Below the pieces are notes generated by a model. The model made no database searches. It saw only the letters and a list, made by a program, of their open reading frames with translations, and was not told the DNA's origin. From Aeromonas salmonicida subsp. salmonicida (lineage in GTDB: Bacteria; Pseudomonadota; Gammaproteobacteria; Enterobacterales; Aeromonadaceae), in NCBI RefSeq assembly GCF_001643305.1, contig NZ_LSGW01000086.1, forward strand, positions 1-46,353: a DNA stretch of 46,353 nucleotides. The letters are read 5' to 3'. The position numbers were made by a program, and so were the translations under genes. This document shows positions 1-7,514 of the stretch, piece by piece (the stretch's first letter is position 1; each line of letters starts with the position of its first letter).

Positions 1-683
1 CTGTCATTGATCTGCTTGAAGTCATCCACGTCCATGGCGATCACCGACAACGGCTGATGAAAGCGCTTGGCCCGTTCGCACTCCATCTGAATATCCCGCT
101 CAAGCCGATAACGGCTGGCGGCGCCGGTCAGGGCATCGGTTTCTGCCAACTGGCGGTTCTCTTCCGCTTTTTGCTGCAAGGTCGCATTGAGCTGCACCAA
201 CTCGGCCGTGCGTTTGGCGATCAGCTGCTCCAGTGAATGGTTGCGTGACTCGAGCTGTTCATAGAGCAACTTGCGAGCATGGATATTGCGGTGGGCGCCT
301 ATCATGCGCGCCACTGAACCATCCGGATTACGCGCTATGATATGGCCGCAATCCTCGATCCAGATGTAGCTGCCATCCTGACAGCGGCAGCGGTACTCGA
401 CCCGATAGTCGGGCGCTGAACCACTCAGATAGGCATCGAAGCAGGCCATCACCCGCGCAATGTCGTCGGGGTGAATCACCCCCTCCCAGGTGAAAACGTT
501 GTTGCCAAGGGAGTGGGGCTCATAGCCCAGCATCAGATACCAGCCTGGGTTGCGATAAACGAAGCCGGTGTTGGCATTCCAGTCCCAGATCCCGTCGCTG
601 ACCACCTCCAGAATGCCGTGCACTACGGCTTCACTGACGTCCGAGATCCTGATCGTGTCACTCTCTTGCAGCATAGAGACCAT
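1..683 (-). CDS. PAS-GGDEF signalling protein (probable diguanylate cyclase), 3' end outside the window
   Basis: The minus-strand frame is open from an ATG at 683 to the window edge, giving 227 codons. Residues about 15-135 form a PAS/PAC sensor: it contains WDWNANTGFVYRNPGW, then GYEPHSLG, IHPDD and a PAC-like YRCRCQDGSYIWIED. A charged linker helix follows (about 145-185). The start of a GGDEF domain is seen as TDALTGAASRYRLERDI and then IAMDVDDFKQIND, which holds the metal-binding Asp. The GG(D/E)EF signature lies beyond the window, so activity cannot be judged and a C-terminal EAL domain cannot be excluded. There is no membrane segment at the start, so the protein is probably cytoplasmic. 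A second ATG at 674 is an alternative start; neither has a strong ribosome binding site. Confidence 0.85.
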   Translation of the reverse strand, partial: MVSMLQESDTIRISDVSEAVVHGILEVVSDGIWDWNANTGFVYRNPGWYLMLGYEPHSLGNNVFTWEGVIHPDDIARVMACFDAYLSGSAPDYRVEYRCRCQDGSYIWIEDCGHIIARNPDGSVARMIGAHRNIHARKLLYEQLESRNHSLEQLIAKRTAELVQLNATLQQKAEENRQLAETDALTGAASRYRLERDIQMECERAKRFHQPLSVIAMDVDDFKQIND

Positions 684-1008
684 CCTTGTTCTTCTGCCCC
701 GCACAGTGGCGAGGATGCTCAAGCCCGATTGTTGAATAAACAGCGGAGGGAGAACTATCACCCGAAACCTTGCCCACCGCTCTTTGCCCGCCCAGACCTG
801 CCCTGCTATTGGCCATATTATCGGCAGAAATCAGGTTCGTATGAACAACGGCTGCAACCAGTGTGGTTCAGGTTATTGCGTCTGTCCGGTTATAAATCCG
901 GGATGACGCAGGCAAGGCCATGAGCCATGCACACCCAGTCGACAAAGGACTCATCCAGCCGAGCCAGGGACGCCCCCCTGCGGCTGCGTTTCAGTAGGTG
1001 GCGATAAT

Positions 1009-1025
1009 TGCACCAATGAGGGGCA
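1009..1025 (+). promoter_or_regulatory. Probable NtrC binding site upstream of glnK
   Basis: The sequence TGCACCAATGAGGGGCA resembles the NtrC enhancer consensus (TGCAC, seven variable bases, GGTGCA), with one mismatch in the conserved arms. Its centre is about 128 bases upstream of the start site predicted from the sigma-54 promoter, a usual distance for an NtrC enhancer. A second paired site was not recognised. Confidence 0.55.
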
Positions 1026-1118
1026 CCTCTTTGGCGCGGCTCTGTCCAGATTGGGTAAACATCACGCTATATGGGCTAGAGACAAACTTAAGGCATTGAA
1101 AATAAACACTAATACTTT

Positions 1119-1134
1119 TGGCTCACTAATTGCT
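1119..1134 (+). promoter_or_regulatory. Sigma-54 (RpoN) promoter of glnK-amtB
   Basis: TGGCTCACTAATTGCT has the invariant GG of the -24 element and GC of the -12 element with exactly ten bases between them, as required for RpoN. It lies 38 bases upstream of the glnK ATG. Together with the NtrC-like site it indicates induction under nitrogen limitation. Confidence 0.75.
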
Positions 1135-1172
1135 TTGATCAGGCTCAACCACCAAAGGATTGGGGAAGCTGC

Positions 1173-1511
1173 ATGAAACTGATCACCGCCATTATCAAGC
1201 CATTCAAACTGGATGACGTTCGCGAAGCCATCGCCAGTCTCGGCGTCGAGGGGCTGACCGTCTCCGAGGTCAAGGGCTTCGGTCGCCAGAAGGGGCACAC
1301 CGAACTCTATCGCGGAGCCGAATACCAGGTCGATTTCCTGCCCAAGGTAAAGCTGGAGATCGCCACCCTGGCCGACAACGTCGAGCACATCATCGAAGCC
1401 ATATGCAAGGCCGCCTACACCGGCAAGATCGGTGACGGCAAGATTTTCGTCTATGACCTGCAGGCTGCCGTGCGGATCCGCACCGGCGAGACTGACGCAG
1501 AAGCCCTTTGA
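1173..1511 (+). CDS. glnK: Nitrogen regulatory protein P-II (GlnK)
   Basis: This 112-residue P-II signalling protein binds ATP/ADP and 2-oxoglutarate, and blocks the ammonium channel AmtB when nitrogen is sufficient. It has the standard family length. It starts MKLITAIIKPFKLDDVREA, and Tyr51 in the T-loop (TELYRGAEY) is the residue uridylylated by GlnD in this family. The C-terminal P-II signature GKIGDGKIFVYDL is intact. The ATG is preceded by GGGGAAG. The gene lies 25 bases upstream of amtB, the usual glnK-amtB operon. The sigma-54 promoter in front makes GlnK a better call than GlnB; the two proteins are hard to separate by sequence alone. Confidence 0.95.
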   Translation: MKLITAIIKPFKLDDVREAIASLGVEGLTVSEVKGFGRQKGHTELYRGAEYQVDFLPKVKLEIATLADNVEHIIEAICKAAYTGKIGDGKIFVYDLQAAVRIRTGETDAEAL

Positions 1512-1536
1512 TACAACAGGAACCGAGGAACACAAC

Positions 1537-2778
1537 ATGGAAGAGTTGATCAAGTCCGTTTCAGAGCTGCGCTATGCGCTCGATACCTTCTATCTGCTGA
1601 TATCCGGCGTGCTGGTCATGTGGATGGCCGCCGGTTTTTCCATGCTCGAGGCCGGGCTGGTACGCGCCAAAAATACCACTGAGATCCTGACCAAGAATAT
1701 TCTGCTCTATGCCATTGCCTGCATCATGTTCCTGCTGGTTGGCTACAACATCATGTACGTGGACAACGCGGCCGGTGGCTGGTTGCCAAGCTTCGGCAGC
1801 CTGATCGGCACCCAGGCTGATGATGCCGGTCACTCACTGCACTCCGACTTCTTCTTCCAGGTGGTGTTCGTGGCGACCGCTACCTCCATCGTCTCGGGGG
1901 CCGTGGCCGAGCGGATGAAACTCTGGTCCTTCCTGCTGTTCTGCGTGGTGATGACGGGCGTCATCTATCCGATGGAAGGGTACTGGACCTGGGGCGGCGG
2001 CTTCCTCAAAGAGGCCGGTTTCTCCGACTTCGCAGGCTCAGGCATAGTGCATTTGGCCGGTGCCGCCGCCGCCCTCGCCGCCGTGCTGCTGCTCGGTGCC
2101 CGCCGCGGCAAATATGGCAAGCAGGGTGAGATCTACCCCATCCCGGGTTCCAACCTGCCGCTGGCAACCCTGGGTACCCTGATCCTCTGGATGGGCTGGT
2201 TCGGCTTCAACGGTGGCTCTCAGCTGGTGCTCTCCACCGCTGCCGACGCTACCGCCATCGGCACAGTGTTCGTCAACACCAATGCCGCAGCGGCAGCCGG
2301 TGTGGTCGGCGCCCTGCTGGTCAGCAAGCTCACCTGGGGCAAGGCGGATCTCACCATGATCCTCAACGGCGCTCTCGGCGGCCTGGTTGCCATCACGGCC
2401 GATCCCGCCTCCCCCAGCCCCCTGTTCGCCAGCCTGATCGGTGCCTTGGCCGGCGCCCTGGTGGTCTACGCCATCGTCGCCTTCGATCGCCTGAAGATTG
2501 ATGATCCGGTCGGCGCCATCTCGGTACACGGTGTCTGCGGCCTGTTCGGCCTGATGGTAGTGCCCCTCTCCAACGAGAGCGCCACCTTCTCGGCCCAGCT
2601 GCTGGGTGCGGCCGTCATCTTCGGCTGGGTGTTTGGTGCCTCCCTCATCGTCTGGGGCCTGCTCAAGGCCACCATGGGGCTGCGAGTCAGCGAAGAGGAA
2701 GAGATGATGGGAGTCGACGTGCACGAATGCGGTATCGATGCCTACCCCGAGTTCGTCACCGTCAAATCCAGCATCTGA
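1537..2778 (+). CDS. amtB: Ammonium transporter AmtB
   Basis: This 413-residue inner-membrane Amt/Rh channel conducts ammonium into the cell. The ATG at 1537 is chosen because GAGGA lies seven bases upstream; the longer open frame overlaps glnK. The start MEELIKSVSELRYALDTFYL leads directly into a first hydrophobic helix (ISGVLVMWMAAGFSMLEAGL), so there is no separate signal peptide as in E. coli AmtB. The twin pore histidines are present at about His172 (VHLAG) and His331 (SVHGVCGLFG). About eleven hydrophobic segments are visible. The hydrophilic tail should carry the C-terminal signal region. It is co-transcribed with glnK and ends at a strong terminator. Confidence 0.95.
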   Translation: MEELIKSVSELRYALDTFYLLISGVLVMWMAAGFSMLEAGLVRAKNTTEILTKNILLYAIACIMFLLVGYNIMYVDNAAGGWLPSFGSLIGTQADDAGHSLHSDFFFQVVFVATATSIVSGAVAERMKLWSFLLFCVVMTGVIYPMEGYWTWGGGFLKEAGFSDFAGSGIVHLAGAAAALAAVLLLGARRGKYGKQGEIYPIPGSNLPLATLGTLILWMGWFGFNGGSQLVLSTAADATAIGTVFVNTNAAAAAGVVGALLVSKLTWGKADLTMILNGALGGLVAITADPASPSPLFASLIGALAGALVVYAIVAFDRLKIDDPVGAISVHGVCGLFGLMVVPLSNESATFSAQLLGAAVIFGWVFGASLIVWGLLKATMGLRVSEEEEMMGVDVHECGIDAYPEFVTVKSSI

Positions 2779-2800
2779 TCGACTGAACAAGCACAATGCA

Positions 2801-2835
2801 ACAGGGCCGGAGGCAAACCTCCGGCCCTGTTTTTT
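2801..2835 (+). terminator. Rho-independent terminator of glnK-amtB
   Basis: A perfect 13-base-pair stem (arms 2801-2813 and 2818-2830, ACAGGGCCGGAGG and its complement) with a CAAA loop is followed by a run of T. Confidence 0.95.
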
Positions 2836-3249
2836 ATCGCCAGAAACGGGTGCTGTGTGGATATCCTGGGTGCGCAGTGCCATGCACCCTCGTCATGCCC
2901 CAGTGAGGCCAATGGCAAAAATGTGTTCAACACAGGGCAAAGGTGCGCTGTTTATCGGGCTTGAGACACTCTGTGGGATTGAACGAATAACCGCCATCAT
3001 GCCCATGATGACCTCTGTTTACATTCGCACAATAAACAAACCAACGATCAAAATGTCATTACCGACAGATGAAGAAAATATTCAATAAAATCAGATTTGT
3101 GCCATTCAAATTCGCCCCTGCCATTATATCTTGCCAGCCCACCTTGTTTTTATTTATATAAATAAAGCTAAAACTCTAAATGAGTCACTTATTGAGCATG
3201 ATGTTCTGCCATTATTTTCCATAATATAAAAACCCATGATGACAATGGG

Positions 3250-3278
3250 TTGTTATTGCCGAATGCACTGACTATAAT
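3250..3278 (+). promoter_or_regulatory. Probable sigma-70 promoter of the outer-membrane protein gene
   Basis: A -35-like TTGTTA (3250-3255) and a perfect -10 TATAAT (3273-3278) are separated by 17 bases. They lie about 100 bases upstream of the ATG at 3381, leaving a fairly long AT-rich leader. Confidence 0.55.
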
Positions 3279-3380
3279 CCGCGGCCCCCCAGCAATGGCG
3301 GATAAAGGGAATATAAATAAACTTCATGGATAGAGGTATTTCAACCACGCAGAGTTCACGCATACAGGAATAATTTATCC

Positions 3381-4013
3381 ATGAATACCTTCAATAAAGC
3401 GCTCGTTTTCTCCCTGCTCGGTCTGGGTATCAGCACTGCCGCTTGTGCAGAAGGCTGGTATGCAGGGCTGGATCTGATCACCTCCAAGGCAGATCTGGAT
3501 GGCATGGCGCAGCAAGCGTATGACGCCAAATTGATGGACGATCGTCTCGATGGCGGTAGTCTGATCGTGGGTTACAGCTTCAAACCCTGGCTGGCCATCG
3601 AAGGTGGCCTGCATGCCCAGCAGATGAGCCAGCTGATGTGGATCACCAGCTCGGTGGCCACCGGCTTTGTTGATACCACCATAGACACCCGCAGCATCAG
3701 CTTGGCCGCCAAGTTCAGTCAGCCGCTGGCATATGGCTTCTCTGCCTACGCCAAACCCGGCCTCGCCTATACCCGCACCGAAGTCGAAGTGATTGGCAAC
3801 GGCAGCATACCCGCGCTGGGAGTGAACGAGCAGGGTCGTATCGACGAAGCGAAAGGCCGGGTTCACCCCAACCTGGAAGTCGGTTTCGACTATGCCTTCA
3901 ACAGCAGCATCTCTGCCGGTATCGGCTATGAGCGTCAATTCAGCGCCCTGACACTGGGTGACGATCACCACTCAATGGATACGTTCAAGCTGGGTCTTCG
4001 TTACCACTTCTAA
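3381..4013 (+). CDS. Outer-membrane beta-barrel protein (OmpA-like/OmpW-like barrel)
   Basis: The 210-residue product has a classical signal peptide: MNTFNKALVFSLLGLGIST followed by a probable cleavage after ACA, with the mature protein starting EGWYAGLD. The mature part alternates polar and aromatic residues in short strands (GSLIVGYSF, LAIEGGLH, SISLAAKFS, AYAKPGLAYT, HPNLEVGFDYAF, SAGIGYERQF). It ends KLGLRYHF, with the terminal Phe recognised by the BAM machinery. The size fits an eight-stranded barrel. The function is unknown; it could be an OmpA-N-domain-like structural protein or a small porin. It is monocistronic, between a promoter at 3250 and a hairpin at 4028. Confidence 0.8.
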   Translation: MNTFNKALVFSLLGLGISTAACAEGWYAGLDLITSKADLDGMAQQAYDAKLMDDRLDGGSLIVGYSFKPWLAIEGGLHAQQMSQLMWITSSVATGFVDTTIDTRSISLAAKFSQPLAYGFSAYAKPGLAYTRTEVEVIGNGSIPALGVNEQGRIDEAKGRVHPNLEVGFDYAFNSSISAGIGYERQFSALTLGDDHHSMDTFKLGLRYHF

Positions 4014-4027
4014 GTTATCTTGTTCCT

Positions 4028-4052
4028 CAGGGGGAGATCTCCCCCTGCTTTT
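4028..4052 (+). terminator. Probable terminator of the outer-membrane protein gene
   Basis: A perfect 20-base palindrome (4028-4047, arms CAGGGGGAGA and its complement) is followed by CTTTTC. It lies 15 bases after the stop codon. Confidence 0.7.
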
Positions 4053-4278
4053 CCCGCCAATGGATCTTCTCTCCCGGTTTCCATCCGCCAGAATATAAGT
4101 CAAATCCGCCATTCAGATTATTTGACGATCTATATCCAAATCCGGTAATGGCTTTGTTACCTGATCCGCGCCGATATTCACCCTACTTATTCCCCCCATG
4201 TTTCACCCATGTTTGGGCATCTCATTAGATGCGGGCCAATATAGCTCAGTTGCCGCGCCAAATGGTGCCAGACAACCC

Positions 4279-5292
4279 CTATTTCGCTATTTCCCGATCA
4301 GGTCTGTGCGCCGCTGCTTCTATCGACTCAGTGCCGCCTCTCCGTGCGGATCCGGCTTTAAATGCGGGATGGTGCAGATTTCGATAATGGCTGGGAGCCA
4401 GACCCTGCTGGCGCTTGAAGGCGGTGGAAAAGTGATACTCGTTCTTGAAGCCGCACAACTGGGCCACCTGTTTCACCGAGTCGCCGCCGCTGGCCAGCAA
4501 GAGGGCGGCTCGTTGCAAGCGCAGCCGTTGCAGCAAGGCCATGGGGGCCAATGCAAAGTGCTGCTGACAGAGACGATAGAGCTGGCGCTGCGAGAGATGC
4601 AGGGCGTCTGCCATCCGCCCTATGTCCCAGCACTCGGTCAGGGATTCTTTGAGCATCAACTCGAGACGCAGGGCCTGCCGCTCGCCGCGGCTCTGCCCTT
4701 CTCCCTTTTGCAGCAGGCGGCGCAGATAAAAACCGAGTTGTTCTACCAGCAGCGCACTGAGCCGCGGGTCCTGGTGGCGCTCCTGCTCCGCATAGAGGTT
4801 CTCGATAGTGCGAAGCAGGGTTCCCTGCTGGGAGGTACATCCCAGCCTGGGGTGGCTGGCGAAGGCATCCCAGGGGGAATCCTTGTGCAGCAGCAGCCAC
4901 ACCAGATCCCAGTCGCCACTCGCCGCCGGTTGTGGCTCCAGCGCTGGCAACTGCCTCTCCGGTAATAGCGTCTCTGGTAGCTGATAGCAGAGCGGCTGGC
5001 CCGCCGGGATCAGGGCCCACTCCCCGACTTGCAGCCGCTCAAGACGATCGCCAATCAACACCTCCCCCTCTCCCCCCAGGGTGAGCAGAAAACAGTGCAC
5101 GTCCTCAAAGCAACGCTCGATCCTGTAGTGGGTGCGCAGGCGAGAATAGCCCGCCAGCCATACCTGCTCTTGGGCAAGGGCGGGCAACAGGCTGTCACAG
5201 CAGATCTGTTCGCGGCAGTCGGGGGAGACATCAATGACTTCAGGATTGGCAGTTTCAGACATCATCAGGACGGGCTCAGCCATGTCGAACAT
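4279..5292 (-). CDS. AraC-family transcriptional regulator
   Basis: The 337-residue protein has an N-terminal cupin-like sensing domain (about 30-190), with LTLGGEGEVLIGDRLERL and GEWALIPAGQPLCY. A C-terminal AraC/XylS double helix-turn-helix spans about 215-315: MADALHLSQRQLYRLCQQHF is the first motif, and VAQLCGFKNEYHFSTAFKRQ plus GLAPSHYR form the second. The cysteine-rich start (CREQICCDSLLP) might be unusual. ATGs at 5283 and 5265 are alternative starts. It is divergent from a small VOC protein 48 bases away, which is its likely target. The effector is unknown; a sugar or aromatic compound is only a family-based guess. Confidence 0.85.
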   Translation of the reverse strand: MFDMAEPVLMMSETANPEVIDVSPDCREQICCDSLLPALAQEQVWLAGYSRLRTHYRIERCFEDVHCFLLTLGGEGEVLIGDRLERLQVGEWALIPAGQPLCYQLPETLLPERQLPALEPQPAASGDWDLVWLLLHKDSPWDAFASHPRLGCTSQQGTLLRTIENLYAEQERHQDPRLSALLVEQLGFYLRRLLQKGEGQSRGERQALRLELMLKESLTECWDIGRMADALHLSQRQLYRLCQQHFALAPMALLQRLRLQRAALLLASGGDSVKQVAQLCGFKNEYHFSTAFKRQQGLAPSHYRNLHHPAFKAGSARRGGTESIEAAAHRPDREIAK

Positions 5293-5340
5293 TCAAGGCC
5301 CAGCATAGCATTAAGGGCATCAAGTCAAAGGAGACCAGCC

Positions 5341-5739
5341 ATGCACATACATCACGTCGCCATCTGGGCACAGGATCTGGAGGCGCTCAAGGCATTCTAC
5401 TGCACCCTGTTTGGCGGGCAGGCCAATGAGCGATACCACAATCCGGTCAAACAGTTTTCGTCCTACTTCGTGCGCTTCGAGGGGGGCGCCAGTCTGGAGC
5501 TGATGCACAGCCCCATCCTCTTTCCGGCAGATCTCAGCCTGCCGCACCCGCTGCAGGGGCTGGCCCATATCGCCTTCTCCCTCGGCAGTGTGGAGGAGGT
5601 GGACAAGATGACAGCCCGCCTCAAGCTGCTCAAGGGCGCCGAGGTCAAACACCTGGACGGCCCCCGCTGGACCGGCGACGGCTATTACGAAAGCACCTTT
5701 CTGGATCCCGAAGGCAACCGGCTGGAGCTGACAGTTTAG
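5341..5739 (+). CDS. VOC-superfamily (glyoxalase/bleomycin-resistance fold) protein
   Basis: The 132-residue protein has the two beta-alpha-beta-beta-beta halves of the VOC fold. Candidate metal ligands sit at the expected places: His in MHIHHVAIW, Glu in GASLELMHS, His in GLAHIAFSLGS, and Glu in GNRLELTV at the C-terminus. The start at 5341 is chosen because AAAGGAGA lies eight bases upstream; the open frame runs further back but those residues fit no family. It may be a lyase, dioxygenase or drug-binding protein. It is divergent from the AraC gene at 5292. Confidence 0.85.
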   Translation: MHIHHVAIWAQDLEALKAFYCTLFGGQANERYHNPVKQFSSYFVRFEGGASLELMHSPILFPADLSLPHPLQGLAHIAFSLGSVEEVDKMTARLKLLKGAEVKHLDGPRWTGDGYYESTFLDPEGNRLELTV

Positions 5740-5772
5740 CCCCTTGATTGGCCCCTCATCCAGATCCTCTCC

Positions 5773-5937
5773 GTAGGTTCGATTAGCAAAGCGTAATCGG
5801 ACGGCGGTAACGACATTGCGCCCTTCTCCCGCTTATATCAAAAGGAGGAGAAGGGCTGGGGATGAAGGGAAGGAAAAAAGAGATTACGCGGTAAACGTTG
5901 GGCTTCGCTGAGCCTGCAAAACCCAACATACGAAATA
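5773..5937. repeat. Composite of dispersed extragenic palindromic repeats
   Basis: Three palindromic blocks fill the spacer. First, 5773-5802 has arms CGATTA and TAATCG around GCAAAGCG. Second, 5821-5855 has perfect arms CCCTTCTCC and GGAGAAGGG, followed by CTGGGGATGAAGGG. Third, 5897-5937 has arms GTTGGG and CCCAAC. All three match, from memory, short repeats widely dispersed between genes in proteobacteria. They border the AT-rich pentapeptide gene. Confidence 0.55.
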
Positions 5938-5966
5938 CCTTCAGAGAGAAGGCTTTACAATATTTC

Positions 5967-7376
5967 TCATATGGAATCATCCATAATTTTTGATGTAAAT
6001 TGACGCACGTACCTACAGCCATCTTTATTAAAGTAATCATGAATATTTTCTGCGTAGCGCTCATTCGTCAAGTTATATCCAGACAATATGGAGTACAGAC
6101 TAAACTTCTTAGTTATTGATAATTCATGACCCGTGCAAAAATATTTTGAAAGTTTTTCCTTTGCAATAATCTCATCCTTTTTAAAAACTTTACCAGTGTT
6201 ATCATTGGCTTCCCCAGATGTAAAAACATATGATATTTTTTGATTGGAAAAATTATTCAGACTAAAACTGGAATCGAAAAGACCAATTGCATTAAAGTCA
6301 TTATCATAAAGCTTTGAGTGTTCTATGTTGGAACCATAGAATTGAGAACCTAGAAAGGTACTTCCAATTAATATGCTATTTCTAATTTGTGTATCACTAA
6401 AAATAGAACCGATTAGATGAGTGTTGTTGAAAATAACAGATTCAATATTGGAATTGAAGAATGAGCTGCCATCCAGAACAGACATGGAAAAATTAACCCC
6501 ATGCAGGTTTGTGTTGACAAAATTTGTTCCCATCAGTCTTGCAAAACTAAGATTTGCACCAGATAAATCTGAATCATGAGCCCAAACTCTAGGTATAGAC
6601 TGGCCCCATAAATCCAAATATTTCAAGCTTCTTGACCTTAAATCCAATGAAATTGAACGTGATATATTATATACATCCTCATGATATCCAGTCATAAGCG
6701 CAAAGCTATTAGCATTTTCATCGGGAGTATAAATTTTCTCTGTTCGATCTATTTTAATATGCGGAATAAACCATACTGTCCCCCCATCTTCATCATCTAA
6801 CAAAGCTGAATTTTGCTTTATATAAAAAATCGGAGAGAAACTTGAGCTGATGAATATTGTATCTACACAGATGTATAAATGTAATGTCATGCACACTAAA
6901 AGTAGTTTATGAAAACTTTTCCTATAATCATCCCTATATAAATGCAATGTAGATTTGTAATTTTTCCCACATGAATATAAACAGATAACAAATGCCATAA
7001 GCTGTAGCAAAAAATACACTTTACTTTGATAGTCTGACAGCCTAATTAATAGCAAGTAAGTTGTGAGTGGCCCACTAAAGAAAACCGAAAAAATGACAAC
7101 ACATCTCAATATAATAGTGTTCGTGTCATTTTTTATTTTAAAAGAAAAAATAGACTTTGATGGCGATCGTACGATTTTGCATCGCCACTCCATAAGATAA
7201 TATTCTCGTGATATGTAAATTGAGATTATAGATATAACAAAAGAGCTAAATATCAAAAAGCCTACAACTGACGTTTGTGTATTTATTATAGGTATATTAA
7301 AACCTTTTTGTGTATTAATAAATGCGCATCGGAAATAGAAAATAAATTCAGTAAAATAAATGCCTGCACTAAGCAA
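5967..7376 (-). CDS. Pentapeptide-repeat membrane protein, AT-rich, probably frameshifted at its start
   Basis: The main frame encodes 469 residues if a TTG at 7376 is used. That codon has no ribosome binding site, and the frame contains no upstream ATG. Hydrophobic segments lie at about 31-56, 87-112, 118-136 and 156-180. Residues 242-372 are pentapeptide repeats with the usual Leu/Phe every fifth position (SDLSGANLSFARLMGTNF, then further copies), which should form a right-handed quadrilateral helix. The DNA is markedly AT-rich compared with both neighbours, suggesting lateral acquisition. The natural N-terminus probably lies in another frame starting at 7456 (see that entry). The function is unknown; membrane-anchored pentapeptide proteins are mostly uncharacterised. 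Confidence 0.7.
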   Translation of the reverse strand: MLSAGIYFTEFIFYFRCAFINTQKGFNIPIINTQTSVVGFLIFSSFVISIISIYISREYYLMEWRCKIVRSPSKSIFSFKIKNDTNTIILRCVVIFSVFFSGPLTTYLLLIRLSDYQSKVYFLLQLMAFVICLYSCGKNYKSTLHLYRDDYRKSFHKLLLVCMTLHLYICVDTIFISSSFSPIFYIKQNSALLDDEDGGTVWFIPHIKIDRTEKIYTPDENANSFALMTGYHEDVYNISRSISLDLRSRSLKYLDLWGQSIPRVWAHDSDLSGANLSFARLMGTNFVNTNLHGVNFSMSVLDGSSFFNSNIESVIFNNTHLIGSIFSDTQIRNSILIGSTFLGSQFYGSNIEHSKLYDNDFNAIGLFDSSFSLNNFSNQKISYVFTSGEANDNTGKVFKKDEIIAKEKLSKYFCTGHELSITKKFSLYSILSGYNLTNERYAENIHDYFNKDGCRYVRQFTSKIMDDSI

Positions 7377-7456
7377 TACGTTGTGAAAATTTTTACAAAA
7401 TTAGCCTCATCACCTGAGATCGTTTCTGTTGATGTATTCTTACTTCGATTCAACAT
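7286..7456 (-). CDS. Short frame that probably encodes the true N-terminus of the pentapeptide-repeat protein
   Basis: An ATG at 7456 opens a 56-codon frame beginning MLNRSKNTSTETISGDEANF and continuing into a hydrophobic segment (VQAFILLNLFSISDAHLLI). It ends at a stop at 7286. It overlaps the start of the 5967-7376 frame. Adding one A in the run of five A (plus-strand T at 7305-7309) would join HKK directly to GFNIPIINTQTSVVGF of the main frame and give a sensible protein of about 495 residues. The same place reads C AAA AAG in the zero frame, so a minus-one ribosomal slip is an alternative to a mutation or sequencing error. Confidence 0.45.
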   Translation of the reverse strand: MLNRSKNTSTETISGDEANFVKIFTTYCLVQAFILLNLFSISDAHLLIHKKVLIYL

Positions 7457-7476
7457 ATTTATACTCTAATCGCTAA

Positions 7477-7504
7477 ATAAAAGGCGGTAAATCCCTTTAC
7501 CGCC
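7477..7504 (-). terminator. Terminator of the recC-recB-recD operon
   Basis: On the minus strand, arms GGCGGTAAA and TTTACCGCC (7483-7491 and 7496-7504) with a GGGA loop are followed by TTTTATTT. It begins 11 bases after the recD stop. Confidence 0.9.
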
Positions 7505-7514
7505 GTCCCATCAC

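Larger units (their letters stand above)
684..1172. other. Intergenic region upstream of glnK
   Basis: This 489-base spacer lies between the divergent PAS-GGDEF gene and glnK. The open frames crossing it look like shadows. Its right part carries an NtrC-like site (1009-1025) and a sigma-54 promoter (1119-1134). Nothing else was recognised in 684-1000. Confidence 0.6.
2779..3380. other. Non-coding region between amtB and the outer-membrane protein gene
   Basis: The stretch holds the amtB terminator (2801-2835), a 13-base palindrome TGTGTTCAACACA (2922-2934), and an AT-rich segment (about 3089-3260) leading to a sigma-70-type promoter (3250-3278). A hairpin with arms AACCCAT and ATGGGTT lies at 3231-3251. 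No gene is convincing; the plus-strand open frame ending at 3088 has no family resemblance and overlaps the terminator. Confidence 0.5.

Noticed and set aside
471..923. A 150-codon plus-strand frame at the left end
   Set aside because: It overlaps the clear PAS-GGDEF coding sequence on the other strand and resembles no family.
2738..3088. A 116-codon plus-strand frame overlapping the end of amtB
   Set aside because: It runs through the amtB terminator, lacks a ribosome binding site, and its composition changes midway with the underlying non-coding DNA.
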